Positions 11,218-23,754 of a stretch of DNA of 64,000 nucleotides are shown piece by piece. How positions within the stretch are numbered: position 1 is the stretch's first letter; each line of letters begins with the position of its first letter. The position numbers were made by a program, and so were the translations under genes. Under the pieces are notes generated by a model. That model ran no database searches. It saw only the letters and a list, made by a program, of their open reading frames with translations, and was not told the DNA's origin. Origin of the DNA: Lophius americanus (taxonomy: Eukaryota; Chordata; Actinopteri; Lophiiformes; Lophiidae); contig JBBDHG010000011.1 of the NCBI GenBank assembly GCA_037951165.1, positions 4,553,001 through 4,617,000 on the forward strand. The letters run 5' to 3'.

Positions 11218-14200
11218 GAATAATTCTGGTTGAATTCTGTTAAATCACATGAAAAATCCAGGAAGAGAGGATCGGCATATGAAAATTGCTATTCTTTCAC
11301 CCAAACTGTCGGAGCACTCTTTAGGTCTGCAGATAAGTTAAATTTAAACAAGTCTTAAATTGCATTACTGATGAATTAAAGATGGATTAATTTCACATAA
11401 TTTGCATCTACCCTTTATTTGAGGGAAGCAGGCACACAATAAAAAGGACGTGGTTGAGGAAAATTAGGATTTAATGAAGGCGGTACTGCTAGTGAGGAGA
11501 AGACAGCGCGAGACCTGGTAAAAATATCAATTTTTCATTGAATAGACTGAGGGTTTTTCTAGCTTCTGAATTTTGCTCAAGGCAACAGGGCACTAAAATA
11601 ATTCTGAAACCTATCAAAATATATGACAGGTCTTGTAACATGTTCCAGCGATCGATTCGAAAAACACATGGAGACAATAATGTATGCTCAGGTGAGTTTA
11701 GGATGGAGGCGGTTTTTGCAGGCTAATCAGAGTAGAGTCGAGAAAATGTCACCATTGATCAGCGCATTTTCACAGGCAGGGTGTTAGCGCCTCATTACAT
11801 ACATATTGATACGTGTTATAAGAGCTTAATTCAATTAGGTCAAATCCTTAAAATAATGAAGCTCCCTGCTCCTTAACACCAATTACACCCATCATTCAAG
11901 TTTATGCCAATAAAGACAGCCCATAAATTAGCATGATTATCAGCCATTCCTGCGCATATCATGTCAAAATGTCAACTTAAATGAGGATGAAAATTTCATT
12001 AAGATCAGTCCAACCACATGCTCTTGGTTGGTTTCTTCAGCAGCACAGTGAGCAGCCAACATCGGCGCAGTAAAACATTTTACCAGGAGTTGCTTTTACT
12101 TTAATCATTATGGCTGCAGAAAAGGTGAAACCTCAAACCTTAAATGCAATTTGGGGTCAATTCATCGTCCGGTCGGTTTGTTTTATGAGTGCTGAAGCCC
12201 ATCCAATAATGCTGAGCACAGCTGAGAGAGTGCAAGAGGAAACAGAATAAACAGTATTGACACAGAGCGTACAGGTTTTCTTGATGTCCTCGTCAAACTG
12301 TCCGGCTTAAAAGCTTGGCGTTCTAATTAGCTATGGATTATCTTTTTTCAGTGGCTCTTCCTCATTAGTTTGTACAATGTCCAAGCCCAATACTCATTAT
12401 TTGAGCAGCTGTTACACTACTTAGTGAACCTCTAATATACTTCAGAGGCACCAGTAAACAGTATCAGAATTGCTGTCGAGGTTTTTCATTTTGGTCTAAC
12501 ATCAATGACACCAACAGCGCCGATGCAATAACCCAAAGCTGAGGTCACACCGGTTTGTCAGAGTGGAATGATGTTAGCTGACTGGGAGGAAGGAAAGGTT
12601 GAATTATTGGCTGCTCGCACAAAGACTCTTGTTTTAAATGTGTTCCCTCCTCCCTTACAAGATTTAAAGCCCCCTTACTAGAATTAGTAGTTGAGGGAAT
12701 GGGTTGTGATAAACTGACCGCTAACAAGAACAATAACCGTTTAGCACAGAAAAATGCGGAAATAATCACCTAAGTCATTTGTGTCATATTTATAAATATT
12801 GGAGACTCGGTTAAATTAGTCCATAAGACATTTTAGCTCAAGGCTGGATTACAAAGGGACACAAATCACACTAAAGCCATTATTTGAACAGTATAATGAG
12901 ATTATTACGGACAACAGTAACATCAACACAAAAACAAGTGACTCTGAGGCGGCTTTGAAAATACTTTTCAAATATCATATTATATGTCGGCTGTGTTATT
13001 TTGTATCTAAGTCATTGATTATAGACTCTGAGAAATAAAACATTACATTTACTTAACTTAGCTATGTCAAACGGTCCTTTAGAAATAGATTAAATAAGAG
13101 AAGAGAAGATTAGAAAAAAAAACAATTAGTACTAAATGCTTTTAAGCAAATGATAGCAAACCTGCTTAATTCGTTTTTGAACAGCCTAAAGGAAAGCCCT
13201 GATCTAGTTGGCTAACTATGTTTTAAGCTTTAGGGTCAACACAATAAAGCTGGGCATGCACTGTATGATTTTACATTTGTTGTTGTTTGATTCCTATTTA
13301 CCCTGTACGGATAAATCGGCTACCATGTAAAGCCAAAGCTCCTGATTGGTGTGCTCACACCGTACGGTCCGATGGTCAAGCACGACATGAGTCCTCACAC
13401 TGAAAATAAAGATTTGTTTGAAAGCTTTGAGTCAGGAAGGCGTTTGTTACCAACCTGCTAAGAAATGCAGAACTTCATTCTCCCGGATGGTCGTCCGCCG
13501 AGAACTTCTAAAAAGAGAGCTGAAATCTGGAATGCTGGTGGTGCTAAAAGATGACAGGGATCACAAATGTCAGTAAATCGTTCTTAAGGGCAGGGAACGT
13601 TTACTTGAATTCACATTTTAATCAATCTGAGATATTTGAGCCTGTACTCTAGCAGTGGAGCCACAAACTAACCATTGAAGAATATGACATTCCCACTCAC
13701 AGCCATTCGCCACGCTGTTAACGAAGCAAAATATTCAAATTGAGTTATTTCTTGAGAATGTCAGTGATGCCGATACGTTAACACAAACACATTCCCTGAA
13801 GAAACACACAATTTACGAGTCAAAAGATGGTTGTAAATGTTTAAAACATCAGGAGCAAGTGTGCAATCGGAACACTTTCCATGGCATGTTTGCTGCCTTC
13901 TGCTCCGAGTAATGACAGTTCTCATACTGTAATCCCACTGCAAAAGAATCTTGTTAAAAAACATCTGACACCATGTTCTAGGAACTGACTCAGTTTCATT
14001 TTGTTTGGTATTTTATGTTTGGTTTCTCCAGCCAACATGGGGCCTAAATGGAAGCAGCTCATCAAATCTGAATTCTATAGTAGTTCCACTTGTGAGGCAA
14101 GTACAGGGGGGGATTCTAGAAGAGCATAATTAAATTCACTTGAATGTCTTTGTGCACTGATGGAGTTCCTTCTTTTGTTTTCAATAGGCGTTGGAGTATC

Positions 14201-15199
14201 TGTATTAAAGCGATATATATACCATTTAGTTTGTGCTATAGTTATTTGCCCTAAAAAAACAGCGATCATAACAGAGAACAATAAGGCCTTGAAACAATTA
14301 CATTTTGTTCTCCCTTACAAAAATAACAGGTCAGCAATAGTTATATTCAGCTGTCCACAACTCTGAGTCCACAGTTTATTGTCAGTGTCCTCGGGCTCAG
14401 TGCGAGAATCCACTGGTGCTGTGGATTCAAAAGCACCTGCCCAAACACCTGCAAAGTGCACATCTGAGAAATGCTTTCCTCCACACAGCACAAATCAGCA
14501 TACTTTGTGCTTGTCTCAGTAAACACGATCTTCAAGGTGCGCATTTTCCGCATGGCCTCTGTCACTCCGTGTTTCACTCTCACCCTCCAAACCTCAGAAC
14601 CGTTCAGCCCTTTCCCTCGGAAGAATTCTAATCAATCAGGAAGCCCTCCGGCCACCTCCGCAAGAGCTCTCTCATTCCCAGCCAGGACAAAAAAGACTTT
14701 AGTCAGTCGAAACTCTGGTTAGAGAAAATACTGAGGCCTGTGAATAAACCGAGAGCATGCAGTCTAATTTTGGTGCATAAAAGCCTGTGGTAGAATCCAG
14801 GTCTTTTTCAAAGAACCTCTTTACATTTGGGAGTGAAATGAAGGGATCCTGGGAAATTAGCACCTAAGATATAATGAACATTTGATTAGCCAGATGCACC
14901 TGGGAGTAAATAAAGTTAGCCGAGTGTGTGCCGCTTCAGTTTAGTCTTGTTTTGTGGCAGTAGGATTTGTGCAGGTATTTAACGTATGACACATTTAGCA
15001 GTGTTGATCACTGAGATGTAAAGAAGAAATAGCGAAATGATTAAATGGGTGGTATTTAATTTTATAAGCATAATCAATCCAAAGTGAAAGTGACATTCAA
15101 GACATTTAACTGACATTTCATGTGAAGTGAAGAGTTTAGTGCCTAAACATACATTCATTCTGACAACTATTTGCTTATTGGTGGGTAATAATAATGTCA
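11218..15199. other. Unique DNA, no gene seen
   Basis: No transposon or exon could be identified in about 4 kb. The block at 11760-12060 is repeat-free with many TAAT/ATTA words (for example gcttaattcaattagg and cataaattagcatgatta) and is a candidate conserved noncoding element. A minus-strand frame at 14347-14583 (78 codons) has no ATG at its apparent start and no recognised domain. Confidence 0.45.
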
Positions 15200-15240
15200 T
15201 TCTTGCCTTCATTCAATCTCGTCTGGATTACTGTAATAAT
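15200..15240 (+). mobile_element. Short L2-clade LINE scrap
   Basis: The translation ILAFIQSRLDYCN matches the hallmark (H)AFISSRLDYCN motif found just after the reverse-transcriptase core of L2-clade LINEs. The equivalent region of the larger copy is at about 19770-19830. Only about 40 bp are recognisable and the flanks do not continue the element, so it may be a chance match. Confidence 0.4.
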
Positions 15241-16199
15241 AACAACATCCAGAGAACCGTAGCTGAAGGTATCTGTTCTGTCCAGGATGCATGTGAACAG
15301 CAAACCATTTACAAAGTTTAACATCAGGAGTTTTAAAAAACTGGGTGTGCTGGCGTTTTGTCATCACCCTGGTGTATTGTGACACAACAACTAAGTTCTC
15401 ACCATGACATTTAAGAAGGATTAGATCTAAAACTATTACCAAACCTGCTAGGATATCTACTTCTGCAAACAAACTATAATGTGGAAGGGTTTAAAAATAT
15501 CGTGTGAACGTGTGGTCCTGTGCTACAGAGATGCTGCATCCATGAGAGTCAAATATCTGACGCATGTGCTAACGGGAGCGGCAGCTGTGAAGGTGAAGGC
15601 TGGACCATCTGTCAGCAGTGGATGCTAAAGAGTGGAGACGATGACTAGTTACCAAGTAAACGCCGTGAAGGAAGATACACGCGTGACAGTTGCTTTGATC
15701 CCAGACAACGTTGACTTCTTCATCCTGTAGAATAAGATTCCTTCTGCTCTTTTTAATAATGTGAACAAGAGTTAGTTTACAAACAAGGTTTTGGCTGACT
15801 GATCAAACGGCTGTCATCACAACCTGTTGACCTTATTTTGACTGAGCATGCGTGCGTTGGCGTTCTGACGTCTCTGAGACACGCGGCAACGACAGCTAGT
15901 CTCACAATACAAATTATAGTCATTTATACCCATTCTTTTTAAATTATATGATATTTTTATCAGTCTACTTTAATATAGATTAAGGATCTGGTAAATGAAT
16001 GGGCAAATCTCCATTTTCAAGTTTCTTAACCGGAAAACTTCGCCTTAAACCAAAATGGAAGCTAGCTCACCTGATTGCTTTTAAGGTGACAGCTGGTAAA
16101 CTTACGGGACAGGCTGCTCGCTGTAAGACATCACCATCCAATCCTCAGGATTTTCACGCTTACAGGACATTGTTACTTTTTCGGCAGGCCCAGTTATCA
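15241..16199. other. Unassigned DNA
   Basis: No motif was recognised. The final part (about 16000-16200) may belong to the 5' region of the L2-clade LINE that follows. A CpG-containing patch lies near 15850-15890. Confidence 0.4.
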
Positions 16200-16599
16200 G
16201 ACTCTTGTCGGAGTCAAATTCTGTCCATTCCCTCGGAAGGAGAGGACACAGCGCTTTGACTGACATCCACGAGTGGAGGTTATTTGCGTTGATGACCCTG
16301 GCAGAGGATGTAATTAAGCTGAAAAGCGAGTTTGGATTCATCAAGCATCTCATTGAAGATTCCATCCGGCAGCAAGAGGCTCTGTGTTCCCGCTGAGCAT
16401 GTCTCAAACCGGATTCAGGAAATAGTCAGGCTAAAATGATTGTCTACATCCTCACATCATCCCCCTCCTAGCCTTATGCTTTTAGAGGTGGAAATTAAAG
16501 GTTCACTCTTCCTCTCTACAAACCATTTGGCACCGGCTACTTAGACATTTTACCCAAACTTCTTCTCACCGTTGGCTGAACTTCCCCAGGAGCCTGCCT

Positions 16600-16652
16600 T
16601 AGATAGATAGAAACTTTATTAATCCCCACAGGGGACATTTAGTCGTACTTGT
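16600..16652 (-). mobile_element. LINE 3' tail inserted in the L2 element
   Basis: The plus strand reads tagatagatag, then aaactttattaatcccca, then caggggacattt. This is the complement of a 3' tail with ggggattaataaag and (ATCT)n. It interrupts the ORF1 part of the L2-clade LINE. It may extend a little beyond 16652. The same tail type, in the same orientation, is at 9388 and 58425. Confidence 0.6.
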
Positions 16653-16879
16653 CCCCCAATCCTCCTTCGCCTGCTAGCGTCACCTCGTCCTCGGGCTCAC
16701 TCTCTCCTGCTGTGGTCCCTCCCAGTCCCAAACGCCTGCGATTCTCACCTCTGTAGCTGGAACCTGCCCCCCTCGCTGCAGCAGCCACGGATCAGGTAAT
16801 CAACCACGTACCTCCCTTGCACACAGTCAGCTCCTTAACAGACAGACGTCAGCTCAGACCCAAGCTTGCAATTTACGGT

Positions 16880-17280
16880 TACCTTGGTACCCAGCAACCT
16901 GAGTTTTTAGTTGGTGGTGACTCAATCATCAAGATTTTATCGACATCCAGGTGAAGTCACATACTGTCTCTCAGGAGGCAGAGCTGCCGATTTATTTAAG
17001 CTAATTCCAGCTCTGCCCTCTGTTCAAGCTATAATAGTGCACTAGGGGCACAAGCATCACATGGCCAGAAGATCTTTCAAACCTCACTGTGAGCTTGAAT
17101 AACATCCACAGCTGGGGAGGAGGTGTCCAGTCTGGTCCTCTTCCAACAATGTCCAAAGGCTCTGAACGTTTCAGCAGTCTTTCTGATAAACGGGGACCTG
17201 TTCAAACATGATGGTTTTACATATAAACAGGAAAGGTAGAGGAAAGCTGACCCAGAATATTATTGACTTAATTGCTTTTG
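16880..17280 (+). pseudogene. L2 LINE ORF1 esterase-like (SGNH) remnant
   Basis: ORF1 proteins of CR1/L2-clade LINEs often carry an SGNH-type esterase domain, thought to act on the retrotransposon ribonucleoprotein or on membranes. Here LVGGDSIIK at 16907-16933 matches block I, with the nucleophile Ser in G-D-S. At the other end, INGDLFKHDGF near 17190-17216 matches the last block, where the family has D-G-L-H. At gatggttttacat an extra T appears to have shifted the frame; without it the codons would read D-G-L-H. The intervening frame contains stops. It is therefore a dead copy. The assignment rests on the two end blocks and on its place before an L2 endonuclease. Confidence 0.6.
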
Positions 17281-17579
17281 GCTCCTACTGAAGGTTTCTC
17301 CAACAAGACCCTGTCCCGCTTCCTGATTCTGCACCAAATAGGACTATCTCTGGCAGTGCGGGTCCGTTTGGTTTTATTCCTGCTCCTCACACTGATTTCT
17401 CAATTCCCGTCAGGATCACCCTAAGGGATTCAGAAACACAGCCTTTGCCTTACAGACCTAACAGAAACAATCTGATTTCTGTTAAGACCACTTCTTCTTC
17501 TATTAAGCTGGCTACCTTACTGAGTCACTCATTGACCAGGTCAGTTCTATGTCATCCCAACTCAGTAGTGTTCAGTTTG

Positions 17580-18350
17580 TTAAACATCAGATCTCTCTCA
17601 AGAAACTCCATTTTCTAGCATGATGTCATCACAACGAAGCAGATACATTCTCTTCTTCCCACTGAGACTTGGTTCAGCCCGATAGCTTTGCTCTGAATGA
17701 AGCTTGTCATCCAGGTTTTAGTTATTTTTAGCTGCCCAGGCTTTCAGGTCGTGGAGGTGGACTGGCTGTGATTCAAAGAGATAATTTAAGATGTTCCCAG
17801 TACTCACGTGTTAGTTTTTCCTTTTTCCATTCTCTTGGTCTATTAATGCATGAAAAGACCAATGTCCCTGGTGTTTTGATTTACAGTGTGGCAAAGTCAA
17901 ACTCTGGCTTTAGTCAGGAATTTTCTGATCTCTTCTTTAGCATTCATAATGTCTCGCTTTAAAAGAGATTCCAGGTGACTTTAACATACATGATTCTTGC
18001 CTCGCTGGTTCTATGTTAAAGGTGGATCATTTTTAGGCATTGTGCATTCCTTTAATCTCACCCACGCATATGAAGGGTAACACTCTGGATATATTGTGCT
18101 TTCCTTTGGTCCCATCTCCAACTCCTACAGTAGTTGCCACTGAATCCTCTCATGTACTCCATTCTGATTCAGCTCACAGTAGCAGTACTTTAACTTCTGA
18201 ATCTGTTCGAAGAGATAGAAGTGACTATCAAGGTCATTTTTCTACGGATGACCTGCTAGCCAATTTCAACAATACATCTACCTCAATTCTTGATGCTATA
18301 CCACCTATAAGATCCCAGAAAATCAATACTGCTCTCAGGATGCACTGACT
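17580..18350 (+). pseudogene. L2 LINE ORF2 endonuclease remnant
   Basis: This is the apurinic/apyrimidinic-type endonuclease domain that nicks target DNA to start target-primed reverse transcription. Visible blocks in order are LNIRSLS (from 17580), TETW with the metal-binding Glu at 17664-17666, GRGGGLAVI (about 17747-17772) and GDFNIH (17974-17991), keeping the Asp and Asn. Next is THMKGNTLDI near 18064, matching the family TH-GHTLDL. The final catalytic block, normally S-D-H, appears as S-A-H at 18169-18177, which would remove the catalytic Asp. Several stops and frame changes lie between the blocks. The following SILDAIPPIRSQKIN matches the conserved linker of these proteins. Confidence 0.8.
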
Positions 18351-18839
18351 TAACAATAACATTAGAGAATTAAAAAGAAAACGCAGACAAGCAGAATGCA
18401 AAAGGAAGAGGACCATCTGACAGTATCATTTCTAAGCCTAAAGAATCTAATATCAGAGTATCAAAGTGCGGCAAACAAAGCCATGTCTCACTTTTTTTCT
18501 AATATCTCTTACCACAGTAACCCAGTAACTCACAGAACTCACGTAATTAACCCTCCACCTAGGCAACGTGTGGAAGCCACCCCAACCACTTGTGAACAAT
18601 TTCTGTCCTTTTTCAGGACCAAAATAGATTAAATCAAACTCGAGATTTTCGGCATTGCTGGGGAACCTCCTTCTCTTCCTTCTCCTCACTGCAGACAGTC
18701 TTCTCTGCTCGTCACCTTTTAGCCTCTCTCATTTTGCTCATAATGGCCAAACTGAAGCCATCACCTTGTCCTATTTACACTATGCTGTTTTTGGTAGTGT
18801 TGGGCTTTCCATTATATATAGCTCTTTGTCATCTGGCTC

Positions 18840-19440
18840 TGTGCCCTCTTCCTTCAAGCATACTGTAGTGCACCCTCTTCTTAAAAAGCCAAGCCTTTAT
18901 TCTAATGAACTTAATAATTTGAGACTTACCACGAAAGGACTTTGTCTTTCAAAAGTCTCTCATGGACTGGTGCGAAGCGTTTCATAAATTCCATTCAGGT
19001 TTTCGTCCGTCACAGCACTGAATTGAACTGAACTCACTAAGCACTGAGCACTGAACTCACTAAAGTAACTAATGACCTCTTACTTGCAGCTGATGCTGGA
19101 GATTGCTTGGTTTTCATTTTTTTGGATCTGAGCTCTGTTTTTGATACAGTAGATCATACAGTCCTACTGGATTGATTTGAAAATTGGCTGGGCATTAGAG
19201 AGACTGCTTTAAAATGGTTCAAATCCTACTTATCTAAAAGTACTTTCTCTATAGCCTTGGGCAACGCCTCCTCCTTGATGGCCCCTGTGACCTGTGGTGT
19301 CCCCCAAGGCCCCATCCATTGCCCCTTTACTGTTAGCATATATGTGTTGCCATAGGTCGTAATATTGGCAAATACAAAATCCTGTATCATTGATATGCCA
19401 ATGATAGACAGATCTATGTCCCTTTAAAATCAGGTCAACA
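18840..19440 (+). pseudogene. L2 LINE ORF2 reverse-transcriptase remnant
   Basis: The reverse transcriptase copies element RNA at the nicked target. Visible motifs are VPSSFKHTVVHPLLKKPSL near 18842-18898, DLSSVFDTVDH near 19125-19160, and LKWFKSYLSK near 19210-19240. GVPQGPI at 19296-19316 corresponds to the family GVPQGS-LGP. The catalytic Y-A-D-D box is at 19394-19405, where the codons read Y-A-N-D, followed by RQIYVP. The preceding codon in that frame is a stop, and the motifs lie in different frames. The copy is certainly inactive. Changing the first Asp of YADD would itself be expected to abolish activity. Confidence 0.85.
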
Positions 19441-20063
19441 GGCAGATCTACATTTCAGTCAGTCTTAAAAGTCTTTGTCCCTGTCTGTTTGAGATACAGC
19501 GCTGGATGTCACACAACCTTCTTAAACCTAATGAGAAGAAGTCAGAAATAATTTTCTTTCCTCCCCCGAAGTCCGTCTCTATATTAAAGAAACATCTTGG
19601 ACCCCTTTCGTCAAATGTCGGACATGCAGCCAGACGTATGGTTGTGATATTTGATAGTGACCTCTAATTTGAAACACTTATAGCCAATGCTGTTAAATCT
19701 TGCTTTTATCAATTAAGGACCATCTCCAAGATAAAGTCCTTCCTCTCTCACCCGGATCTGGATGTCATGTCATCCATGCCTTCATTTCATCTCATCTGGA
19801 TTACTCTAATTCTTTGTACTCAGGGTTAAGCCAAAGAGCAAGTTGTCGTCTCAAGCTTGTTTAGAATGCCACAGCTCGGCCTTTAACAAACACTCTGTTT
19901 TAACCTCTCTTCACTGGCTACCACTTAGTTTTAGAGTCAATTTCAAGTTCTTGCTGGTTACTTTTAAGGCTCTTCACGGATTAGGTCCCAGCTAAATCAC
20001 TGAACTACTCCACCCATATGAGCCAGGGTGTAGTTTCAGATCTACAGACAGAGCTCTCAAGTA

Positions 20064-20440
20064 TTGAATCTATGGTCAGTGAACAAAAGAAAGAGGTCAA
20101 GGACACAAGTTGCTGAAATGAATTTCCATCATAGGATGCCTGGGCTCAGCCTTAGAGCTGAGCCCAGAAGAGCTGCTCCTTCACCTATAAAGGAGTCAAC
20201 TGAGGTGGTTCAAAGGTATATTATTAGGATGTTACCGGGACAATTCCTTATCTAGCTTTACAAGTCACGTCCAACTGGGAAAAGACCACAGGGCAGAACC
20301 AGGCCTCGCTGGAGGGGTTATTTATCATATCTGGTCGGGGAACGCCTCAAGATTCTCTGTGAGAGGCTGGAGATTGTTGCTGGGGAGTGATGTCTGGAAT
20401 ACCCCTCCAAGCCCAGGATTGGCGCAGGAAAATGGACAGG
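20064..20440 (+). mobile_element. Second LINE type, C-terminal end (RTE/Rex3-like)
   Basis: Translation from about 20064 gives LWSVNKRKRSRTQVAEMNF, then MPGLSLR, and after a deletion ESTEVVQRYIIRM. These match a widespread teleost LINE whose C-terminus reads like ELWVVTERTRSRIQAAEMSF, AGLSLRDRVRSS and RSQLRWFGHLIRMPPGRL. The nucleotide sequence continues to the expected 3' end (gctggggagtgatgtctgg). Its truncated 5' end starts exactly where the L2-clade element stops. It therefore either landed in that element and a later deletion removed the rest, or the two were joined by deletion. A second, overlapping copy lies at 34285-34757 on the other strand. The RTE/Rex3 label is tentative. Confidence 0.7.
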
Positions 20441-23400
20441 AAATTTTTAATATCTTATAATTTATTGTATTCGAACATTGTGAATTTGGTTTTGTAATTA
20501 CCACCATGGGGAAAAAAAATTGTTTCACATATAAGTTAATTGAGTAAAAAATGGAAAACAGTGACCCAAATAAATGATCCACAAAGTGACTTTTGTGATC
20601 TCTTGCTCCTCTAGTGAGATCCAAGTTATCTAAAGAGTGGCTTCATGTTTATGATACTGACATTTGAAATGTAACTGACAATCTTTAAAGGAATTATTGC
20701 ATGCCTGCAGTTAAATTTCATCCATTTCACATAACTAAGGCAGGACTTCTTGAATAAAATATGCCAGTAGGAAAATCAATAATCACACTGATGTGGACTC
20801 CAGTGAAGAGTTAAGCCACATACTACGTTTTTTCAGCTTGTTAAATAAGCTCCATACTCGTCAAGTTTTCCTGGTTGTTCATTCCTATTTCAAATTAAAA
20901 AATCCATGGTGACATCAGCCAATTTATTATGGGATGGTTATGGAAAAAGACAAGGCAGGGAAAGCCATGGAACAGTTCGCCCCATGGCCATTGGGGATGC
21001 CAATCACACATGAACTATAGATGAGCATAGTGGAGGACAATTTTCAGAAAAAAGGGTTTACTGTTACGACTTTAAATGTACTCCTTTCTAACGATGAAAG
21101 GAACTAACTGGGGCAAAGCCATCATTTTACTCAAGACAGAAGAGACTTCATGTCACCTTCACAGTAAAAAAGAAATATTTGCATGGTTAAAAAATTAATC
21201 TTATTTTATTTATGCTATGTAATTTGCATTCTAAGAAGGGGTAGGACAATTTATAAAGAATTTTTCAAATTTATAGTTCTGGTTCTTTGTTTCCTGCCAC
21301 AGGCAAGATCTTAATTTTGGTGAGTAATTACTAGTTATGTTGACTGGCACAAGTGATTACTGGTACCTCTCCATCTATCAGATTTAGACATATATTTGAT
21401 TTTTTGATATGAAAGAATTGGCTCAGGGTGTTTATTGGTTCAGAACATCATTTAAGTGTATTTCAAGTCAAAGCAAGTAGCTAATTCATTAAAGGAACAT
21501 ACCAAAAACAAAACACCTTTTTGCACCTGTGACTGATTGTCGTCTCCATCTGTCTTTTCACATTATCAACCCGACAAAAGTCCAAGTCTGAAGAAACACA
21601 GGTTGTGCATAAATCAGCAAGATAGCAAAAATCTATGTGAGAGAGGAAAGAAACGTGAGGGGTTAAAAGTTTTACAAACTGTCTGTTGGTTTGGTCTTTA
21701 TCTTCAAATAGTCTAATAGTGTTGAATTTGAGAGGATCTGTTTTCACCATCTGACAACTTGTTTCTATTGCATCGTCTTCTAGTAAAATGTGAATTATTT
21801 TAAGAAAGATAGACCTCTTCCAGTCAATTCATATGCAGCACTAGGAGTTCTGACACTAGGAAGAGCTTCATCTCCAAAACTTTTTGGTCAAAATTATTCC
21901 CTACCAGCTGAGACCTAGTTTCCAATTCCAAAAGTTCAGGTTTGAGTGGTGGCGGTGGAGGTTATGCGCTCTCCGAGATTCTTTTACCAAGCAGTGGAAC
22001 AAATGACTCAATACAATTTAATGAGTCACAGAGGTTGCATTGGAGCAAAATATAAGCCATAACGGAGATAGTTATATGTCAGTCCAATGCCATATGATTA
22101 AATTCAATGTATTAAATAACCAAGTTATTACCGCTAAGTGTGTTTGTCTGTTCGGCTGTCGGTGTAATTCAGTTCATGGAAAACCAATGTTCCACCCACA
22201 ACAAAACAAATGAGTATTATAACATGCAGTTCCATTCAGTTAACTCAAACAAAACAATAAAACTAATGTGGTAAACAACTACATCCAGAAACGCTTCAAC
22301 TGATCTCCCGAGTGTGGAATGGACGTAGAGATCATTGGATGATAATTAAAGAGTAAGATGGATTTTGGGGCATCAGCAGCCATTTGAGGTGCAATTAAAT
22401 TAGTTTGACCTCTCCTTCTCAGCAGCACTAGAAGAAGTGGATGCCAGGCCCACGACAAGACTGCTAAGTGGAAGCAAATAAAATGATGAAAAGCAGGCAC
22501 TGTGATATAATTGAAGAATATTAGTTTTCTACACAAGCACATCTTTAAAAAGTTTTGTTCAAACTTATTTTATGTATTAATTATACCATATATGCAATGT
22601 GTTAAATATGGAACTATGTCTATGAACTCTGTTGAAGAACATATTGATGACCTCTTCATCCATATCCTTTCCATATTGGCTATGTTGGTCATCATTAACA
22701 GAAATCTCTCGATAGCTATGATGACATCTGTAAATATTAACGATCAGACCAGAATGATATGTTCCACTAATTGAAATTCATCTTGATCCCTGATGCTTCA
22801 GAAGCAGCTTGACGCGGTCTAACTTTGTGAAAGATTTATGCATCTTAAATTCATAATATAATTATTTTAAAGCAATATAGCCCATATGGAAGGCTCAATA
22901 GAATATCTACATTTTTTTTCCACAAACTTGTAGACATTGCAGAATGAATTTGCTGGCAAATCTTTAAGATATTCCACAGAGCAGAGCCTAATAACACGAA
23001 TAAATAAGAATTTGAAACTTTGACGTTAAATTCATTGCAAATTGAAGGAAGAGACTCCGGTGCTTGGACTCTGGCAGGAACATCCCCCTGAACCGTAAGT
23101 TCTGGTGGTGGTGATGAGGAATGAAGCTCCATGTTGGAATGACTTCATGAAAATGAAACAGCAGTTTGACAGCCTACTGGTAAGAGAAGAACATGACAAA
23201 TGTCGCAGGGTTAATGATCAATGATGCAGGGATGATTGGTTGAACAGAATGTAGGTGAAAGCCAAGATAGTGCAAATCAATGAAGATGAAGGGATAATTG
23301 TAAATAAAGATGCGGGTGAATCGGTCACAAATGAGCAATGGAAGTAATGCCTAAAATTATGAGGTGGTTGAAGAATCTAAATGAAGATGACACAGCGTAA

Positions 23401-23754
23401 GTATTCACAGCACAGGGCTTTGGTCAGGGATCTACTCTTATGGAAAGTGTGATATGACCCCCAAGGAAGATCACAGAATCAAGGCAGTAAAATAAAAGAG
23501 GACATTCATTGTGCAGAAAATGTGTTATGGTTGGTGGTTGGTTGGAGAGTTGGCAGACTGGTGAATCTGATGAGTAGCAGATACAGACAGGCTTGAGTTG
23601 TGGCTTCCGGGTGAGTTACTGAAAGTTGCTGAAAGTTGATCTTGAGGAACATAAAAGTCAGAATGGTAAAGATCAAACACAAGAATTGGTATGAGCATGT
23701 TTGCACACTGGTAGATGGAACGGTCTGGCGGAGTCTACAGAGTTGAGGCAGGTA
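20441..23754. other. Unique DNA, no gene seen
   Basis: No known element or exon was recognised. The frames at 21481-21750 and 22279-22542 (minus) and 22511-22774 (plus) lack recognisable domains. From about 23130 to 23750 the sequence is purine-rich on the plus strand with repeated tgaagatga and gttggttgg words. Confidence 0.45.

Larger units (their letters stand above)
16200..20062 (+). mobile_element. Decayed L2-clade LINE, about 4 kb, two ORFs
   Basis: This is the largest repeat in the window. In order on the plus strand it carries an esterase-like ORF1 remnant (about 16900-17280), an apurinic-type endonuclease remnant (17580-18350), a linker, a reverse-transcriptase remnant (about 18840-19440) and the post-RT region with LGPLSS and a degenerate HAF-LDY block (19585-20062). 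The order is that of L2-clade non-LTR retrotransposons. Many stops and frameshifts make it non-functional. Its own 3' end is missing: homology stops at a CxFRSTDRAL-like block and a different LINE begins at 20064. A reversed LINE tail is inserted at 16600. The 5' limit is a guess. Confidence 0.85.

Noticed and set aside
14347..14583. 78-codon minus-strand frame that looked exon-like
   Set aside because: Starts without ATG, has no domain I recognise, and no clear splice sites bracket it.
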